Source: JAIVJN01 sp036732565
GTDB taxonomy: Bacteria; Acidobacteriota; Vicinamibacteria; Vicinamibacterales; UBA2999
Direction: 5' to 3'
Assembly: GCA_036732565.1 (NCBI GenBank)
Contig: DAINCF010000248.1
Coordinates: 1-10,291 of the forward strand
Length of the DNA stretch: 10,291 nt
Under the pieces are notes generated by a model that did no database searches, was not told the DNA's origin, and saw only the letters and a program-made list of their open reading frames with translations. Shown here in pieces: positions 6,878 to 10,291 of this stretch (the stretch's first letter is position 1; the number at the start of each line of letters is the position of its first letter). The position numbers and the translations under genes are program-made.

Positions 6878-7777
6878 ATGGCGGGAGCACCACGCGCAGG
6901 CTTCCTCGACCCTGCGGTGATAGCGCGTCTCGGCACGCTGGACCTCAAGGCGCGCACCATCGTCGAAGGGTTCCTGACCGGCCTCCACCGGAGTCCCTTC
7001 AAGGGCTTCAGCGTGGAGTTCGCGGAGTATCGGCAATACCTGCCTGGGGACGATCTGGCGACGCTGGATTGGAAGGTGTTCGCGCGCTCGGACAAGCACG
7101 TCGTCAAGAAGTTCGAGGAGGAGACCAACCTCGATTGTCACATCCTGTTGGATGTGAGCGCGTCAATGGGGTACGCGTCGAACGGGATCTCCAAGCTGGA
7201 GTACGGAAGCTACGTCGCGGGCGCCCTCGCGTATCTGATGAACCGGCAGCGCGATGCCGTGGGGCTGCTCGCCTTCGACGAGACGATCGTGTCGATGCTG
7301 CCGGCCAAATCGCGTGGCGGGCACTTGCGCGCGCTGCTGATCGCGTTGGAGCGTCTCCAGGTCGGCAAGGGCACGAACGTCGCCAAGCCGCTGCGCGATC
7401 TCGCGGAGGCCATCAGCAAGCGTGGGCTCGTGGTGCTGATTTCCGACTTGCTCGACGATCCGGAGCGCGTGCTCCAAGGGTTGAAGCAGTTTCGCTATCG
7501 CGGCACCGACGTCATCGTGTTCCAGATCCTCGATCCTGCGGAGCTGACGTTCCCGTTCGATCGCGCCGCGCGCTTTCGTGACATGGAGACGCACGACGAG
7601 GTAGTGGCAGTGCCGAGGATCGTTCGTGACCAGTACTTGAAGGCCGTCGGGGACCTCGTCGAGCACTATCGCCGCGAGCTGGGCCTGGTTGGCATCGATT
7701 TCTGCCTGCTCGACACGTCGAAGCCGCTGGAGACGGCGTTGATGTCGTATTTGACAACGAGGCGACGGGCGTTTTAA
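6878..7777 (+). CDS. DUF58 domain protein with VWA-type MIDAS
   Basis: A 299-residue soluble protein. The DUF58 signature is present: FAEYRQYLPGDD ending at 59, then LDWKVFAR at 63-70 and a VKKFEEE stretch. A von Willebrand A-like region follows with all metal-ion-dependent adhesion site (MIDAS) elements: DVSASM at 92-97, the Thr in GKGTN, and the Asp in ISDLLDD. It can therefore bind a divalent metal. Many DUF58 proteins begin with two membrane helices; this one has none and should be cytoplasmic or membrane-peripheral, next to its MoxR partner. ATG 6878 follows GAGGA (6869-6873), which overlaps the moxR stop; GTG 6875 directly before it is less likely. Its family usually lies between moxR and batA-like genes, as here. 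The likely role is as a MoxR client or adaptor. Confidence 0.92.
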   Translation: MAGAPRAGFLDPAVIARLGTLDLKARTIVEGFLTGLHRSPFKGFSVEFAEYRQYLPGDDLATLDWKVFARSDKHVVKKFEEETNLDCHILLDVSASMGYASNGISKLEYGSYVAGALAYLMNRQRDAVGLLAFDETIVSMLPAKSRGGHLRALLIALERLQVGKGTNVAKPLRDLAEAISKRGLVVLISDLLDDPERVLQGLKQFRYRGTDVIVFQILDPAELTFPFDRAARFRDMETHDEVVAVPRIVRDQYLKAVGDLVEHYRRELGLVGIDFCLLDTSKPLETALMSYLTTRRRAF

Positions 7778-7808
7778 TCACGAGATCGCCAGATCACCAA
7801 ATCCCAAT
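7777..7808. repeat. Four degenerate 8-nt tandem units (consensus ATCRCCAR)
   Basis: The whole gap between the DUF58 and BatA genes consists of ATCACGAG, ATCGCCAG, ATCACCAA and ATCCCAAT, end to end. The array starts at the last base of the DUF58 stop codon and its last two bases (AT) are the first two bases of the BatA start codon. No Shine-Dalgarno sequence remains in front of ATG 7807. Repeats with this 8-base step are, by recollection, frequent between genes in related genomes. Confidence 0.6.
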
Positions 7809-9729
7809 GGGCGGACTTTCGTTTCTCTATCCGGCATTTCTCCTCGGCGCGCTGGCGATCTCGGTGCCGATCATCCTGCACCTGCTGCGCCGCAAGACGG
7901 AGACGGTCGTCGAGTTCCCGGCGGTGCGTCTGCTGGAGAAAGCGCCGATCGAGCAGCAACGCCGGCGGCGGCTCCGCGAGATCATCCTGCTCATCCTGCG
8001 GGTGACGGCGCTGCTGCTGCTCGCGTTCGCGTTCGCGCGGCCGTACTTCACGGGAGCCAGCGCGATGGCGTCCGCGCCGATCACGCTTGTCGCCATCGAT
8101 ACGTCGATGAGCATGACCGCGCCGAAGCAGATCGACGCCGTGAAGGAGGCCGCGCGTCGCGCGATCGACGAGGCGCCGCTCGCGGACGTCGTCTCGGTGA
8201 TGACGTTTGCCGACAGCGCGACGGTGTTGCTGGCGCCGACGATCGATCGCCCGGCCGCGCGCGCGGCCATCGACTCCGTCACGCCAGGCGCCGGCGGGAC
8301 GCGTTACCGCACCGCGCTCGCGCGTGCCGCCGAGATCGTCGGGCAGCGGCAGGGCCGTGTGATCGTCATCACCGATCTCCAGCAAATCGGCTGGGAGGTC
8401 AGCGACGAAGGCGGCGTGCCCGACGGGCTCGACGTTCGCGTCGTCGAGGTCAAGCCACCGGCCGGCAACCTCGCAGTCACCTCGGTGCGCCGCGAGGGTC
8501 GCGACGTCGTCGTGGTGGTTCACAACTTTGGTGGGAAACCGGCGCGCGTGCCGGTGCGTGTGCTCGTCGAGGGCAAGGAGGTCGGCGCCGGCCGGGTCGA
8601 GGTCGCGCCCCAGGCGGCCGCGGATGCCCGCGTCCCATCACAACTTCCCGCGCGTGGCGCGGCGGAAGTCCGCATCGAGGATGCCGAGGGGTATCAGCCG
8701 GACAACTCGCGCTTCTTCGTGCTGGATCCGCCATCACCGATTCCCATCGCCATCGTGACCGCGGATCCCACCGGCCTGGTCGGCGGGTTGTATGTCGAGC
8801 GCGCGTTGGGCGTCGCCGCGGAGGGACGGGCGTTTCGCGTGGCGGTCGTCGACGGCCGCACGTTCTCGGGCTGGAGCAACACTCAAGTCGACGAGCAGGC
8901 GGCCATTGTCGTGCTCGCGACGCGCACGCTGGAGCGGCAGGGACGCGACAGCATCGCGCGGTATCTGTCGAACGGCGGCCAGGTGTGGCTGACGCTGGGA
9001 CCTGACGTCGATCTGCCCACGCTGCGCGATGTGGTCGGCGCCGACCTCGGCGTGGAGGAGAAACCGAGCGTGGTGGCCGCTGGCGTGGCGACGCTCGTCA
9101 CCGCCGATGCACGGCACCCCGTATTTCGTCCCTTCTTGAGCCCCTCGGGTGCACTGGGCGACGTCCGAATGGAGCAGTACCGACGTCTGAAGGATCAACC
9201 GGGTCGAAGCGTACTCGCGAGGTTGCCTGGCGGCGCGCCGGCGTTCACCGAGCAGACGGTCGGCCGGGGGCGACTGCTGACCTTCGCGTCGGATCTCGAC
9301 AATCAATGGAACCGCTTTCCGTTGAACGCGGCGTTCGTCCCGTTCACGCTGGAGACGATTCGCTACCTGACCCAGGGCCGCGAAGAGCGCCAGGCGCTGG
9401 TCATCCCGGAATCGCCCAACGGCGATTCGGCCGCGCCTGGGGTCATCGAGGTGCCGGTGGCGGGCGGGAAACCCTTCGACTCCGCTCAGGGCAGGCCGGA
9501 CGAGGTGAAGAGGGTCGCGGTTAACGTCGACGTGCGCGAATCGAATCCGATCCGCACGACGGCCGATGAGTTCGTGGCCGCGGTGACGCGGCTGGCGGTA
9601 TCGGCCGGAAGTCCGGCTCAGATGGAAGCGCGCGAGCGCGAAGGTGAACAGCGACTCTGGCAGATAGGCCTGATCGTGATGTTCCTCGCCTTGGCGAGCG
9701 AGGGGTTGATTGGGAGGCGAGCCAGCTGA
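7807..9729 (+). CDS. BatA-type membrane protein with VWA domain and glutamine-amidotransferase-like domain
   Basis: A 640-residue protein. The BatA N-terminal region (1-80) starts with FLYPAFLLGALAISVPIILHLLRRK, the first helix, and includes a second helix at about 58-77. The VWA domain (about 92-215) has a complete MIDAS: DTSMS at 98-102, Thr165 in GGTRYRT, and Asp190 in VITDLQQ. A beta-rich segment (about 220-305) is followed by an amidotransferase-like Rossmann region (about 312-510) with ARYLSNGGQVWLTLG from 384 and the family-typical GRGRLLTFASDLDNQW from 486. A last helix at 617-635 anchors the C-terminus. The big middle part should lie in the periplasm. ATG 7807 starts exactly where BatA homologues do, although it has no visible ribosome-binding site. 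Residues 556-564 (PFDSAQGRP) come from a dispersed DNA repeat inserted in frame. With MoxR and DUF58 it forms the core of a Bat-like complex. Confidence 0.93.
   Translation: MGGLSFLYPAFLLGALAISVPIILHLLRRKTETVVEFPAVRLLEKAPIEQQRRRRLREIILLILRVTALLLLAFAFARPYFTGASAMASAPITLVAIDTSMSMTAPKQIDAVKEAARRAIDEAPLADVVSVMTFADSATVLLAPTIDRPAARAAIDSVTPGAGGTRYRTALARAAEIVGQRQGRVIVITDLQQIGWEVSDEGGVPDGLDVRVVEVKPPAGNLAVTSVRREGRDVVVVVHNFGGKPARVPVRVLVEGKEVGAGRVEVAPQAAADARVPSQLPARGAAEVRIEDAEGYQPDNSRFFVLDPPSPIPIAIVTADPTGLVGGLYVERALGVAAEGRAFRVAVVDGRTFSGWSNTQVDEQAAIVVLATRTLERQGRDSIARYLSNGGQVWLTLGPDVDLPTLRDVVGADLGVEEKPSVVAAGVATLVTADARHPVFRPFLSPSGALGDVRMEQYRRLKDQPGRSVLARLPGGAPAFTEQTVGRGRLLTFASDLDNQWNRFPLNAAFVPFTLETIRYLTQGREERQALVIPESPNGDSAAPGVIEVPVAGGKPFDSAQGRPDEVKRVAVNVDVRESNPIRTTADEFVAAVTRLAVSAGSPAQMEAREREGEQRLWQIGLIVMFLALASEGLIGRRAS
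9472..9499. repeat. Dispersed repeat (CTTCGACTCCGCTCAGGG type) inside the BatA-like gene
   Basis: The stretch begins CCCTTCGACTCCGCTCAGGG (9472-9491) and continues CAGGCCGG. It matches, from memory, one arm of a very common dispersed palindromic repeat of environmental bacteria, whose other arm reads CCCTGAGCGAAGTCGAAGG. Only one arm is present here. It is translated as PFDSAQGRP, a peptide that recurs in unrelated proteins because of this repeat. The frame is kept on both sides. Confidence 0.7.
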
Positions 9730-9860
9730 AGCTAGTGAAGCTCCACCGCCGAGAGATATCAGCGATGGGATCGATTTCCTCCGGGCATGGCCAGGTTCTG
9801 ACTCCAGCCAGAATTTCGGGATCCTGCGGATTCGCGCATCTGACCGGTAAGAGTTGGGCG

Positions 9861-9866
9861 TAGGAT
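9861..9866 (+). promoter_or_regulatory. Weak candidate -10 element before the DUF4175-like gene
   Basis: The 164-base gap 9730-9893 has no open frame with support. TAGGAT at 9861-9866 follows TTGGGCG, and the stronger TATACT element at 2338 is also preceded by TGGGC. A -35 box is not evident. Downstream, GAAGGGAG at 9874-9881 is the likely ribosome-binding site for ATG 9894, with a rather long spacing of 12 bases. The gap may give this last gene its own promoter. Confidence 0.25.
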
Positions 9867-9893
9867 AAACACAGAAGGGAGACCACGGGCGTC

Positions 9894-10291
9894 ATGGGAC
9901 ACCGACTGGTCGAGTTCCAAGCCGTACTGGCCGAGGTGAGACGTCGATGGACGCGCCTGGCCGTGCTGCGCCGCTGGACGCTCGGAGCCTCCGCCGCCGT
10001 TATCGCGATTCTCGCCGGCCTCGGCGCGATCGCGCTCGTCGCGCGCGACGGGCTCTCGCTGCTGGTGGCCGTGCTCGTGGCCATCGCCGCCGCATGCACC
10101 GGCATTGCGTGCGCCCTTTGGCCGCTCAGGGCCCGTCCCACCGATGCTCGGCTCGCCCGCTTCATCGAGGAGCGCACCGGCGGCATGGACGATGTGCTGC
10201 CAACGGCGGTGCACTATCTGAGCAAGCCCGATCACAGCGGGCCCATTACCGAAGCGCTCGCCGCCGATGCGGTGCGCGCCATCAAGGACGT
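9894..10291 (+). CDS. N-terminal part of a two-helix membrane protein, DUF4175-like (3' truncated by window edge)
   Basis: The frame is open from ATG 9894 to the window end, 132 codons without a stop. A basic amphipathic start (VRRRWTRLAVLRRW) leads into two membrane helices at about 29-50 and 55-77. These are followed by RPTDARLARFIEER (81-94) and GGMDDVLPTAVHYL (96-109). This 'two helices, then RFIEER...D..L..AV' layout resembles the N-terminus of DUF4175 and related large proteins encoded after batA-like genes in MoxR/VWA operons. Those run to several hundred residues or more with a long extracytoplasmic part. The present piece is too short to confirm the family. Position and strand make it a probable fourth member of the MoxR-DUF58-BatA complex. 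Confidence 0.7.
   Translation, partial: MGHRLVEFQAVLAEVRRRWTRLAVLRRWTLGASAAVIAILAGLGAIALVARDGLSLLVAVLVAIAAACTGIACALWPLRARPTDARLARFIEERTGGMDDVLPTAVHYLSKPDHSGPITEALAADAVRAIKD

Noticed and set aside
9759..10235. A 158-codon - strand frame covering the last intergenic gap
   Set aside because: It is mostly antisense to the DUF4175-like gene, which has two clear membrane helices and a ribosome-binding site; no domain is visible in the antisense product.

Overview
This is a GC-rich, densely packed window with every supported gene on the + strand. It comes from a free-living bacterium. The gene set (a TPR/HExxH protease, DUF4159, MoxR, DUF58 and BatA/VWA proteins), the GC-rich codon use and the short degenerate repeats between genes resemble soil Acidobacteriota, in particular Vicinamibacteria-like genomes. 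That assignment is inference from pattern memory; no marker gene is present.

Left part (1-2235): the C-terminal tail of a probable FAD-dependent oxidoreductase overlaps an isoprenylcysteine carboxyl methyltransferase (ICMT)-family membrane protein. This pairing is typical of type III polyketide synthase (alkylpyrone/alkylresorcinol) clusters, whose synthase would lie upstream of the window. A GT-C type, PIG-V-like membrane mannosyltransferase follows.

Right part (2365-10291): after a 129-base gap holding a quasi-palindrome and a TATACT promoter candidate, a collinear set of six genes begins. They are a secreted TPR protein with a central HExxH zinc-peptidase domain; a DUF4159 protein translationally coupled to it (GTGA overlap); a MoxR AAA+ ATPase; a DUF58 protein with a complete MIDAS motif; a BatA-type membrane protein with a VWA domain and a probable glutamine-amidotransferase-like domain; and the 5' end of a two-helix membrane protein resembling DUF4175. 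This is a MoxR/VWA ('Bat-like') system. By analogy with characterised MoxR-VWA pairs, the cytoplasmic AAA+ protein probably remodels or activates a VWA/MIDAS complex at the membrane, with the DUF4159 and TPR-protease proteins acting on the outer face of that membrane. The client is unknown.

The non-coding gaps are small but structured. The gap before moxR holds AGAACC repeats, an 8-bp inverted repeat and a terminator-like hairpin. The gap before the BatA gene is almost entirely four 8-nt repeats and leaves no Shine-Dalgarno site. A copy of a dispersed repeat sits in frame inside the BatA gene. No tRNA, rRNA, CRISPR, transposase or phage gene was seen. The whole system belongs to known families. 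The less described parts are the protease/DUF4159 coupling and the repeat insertions.
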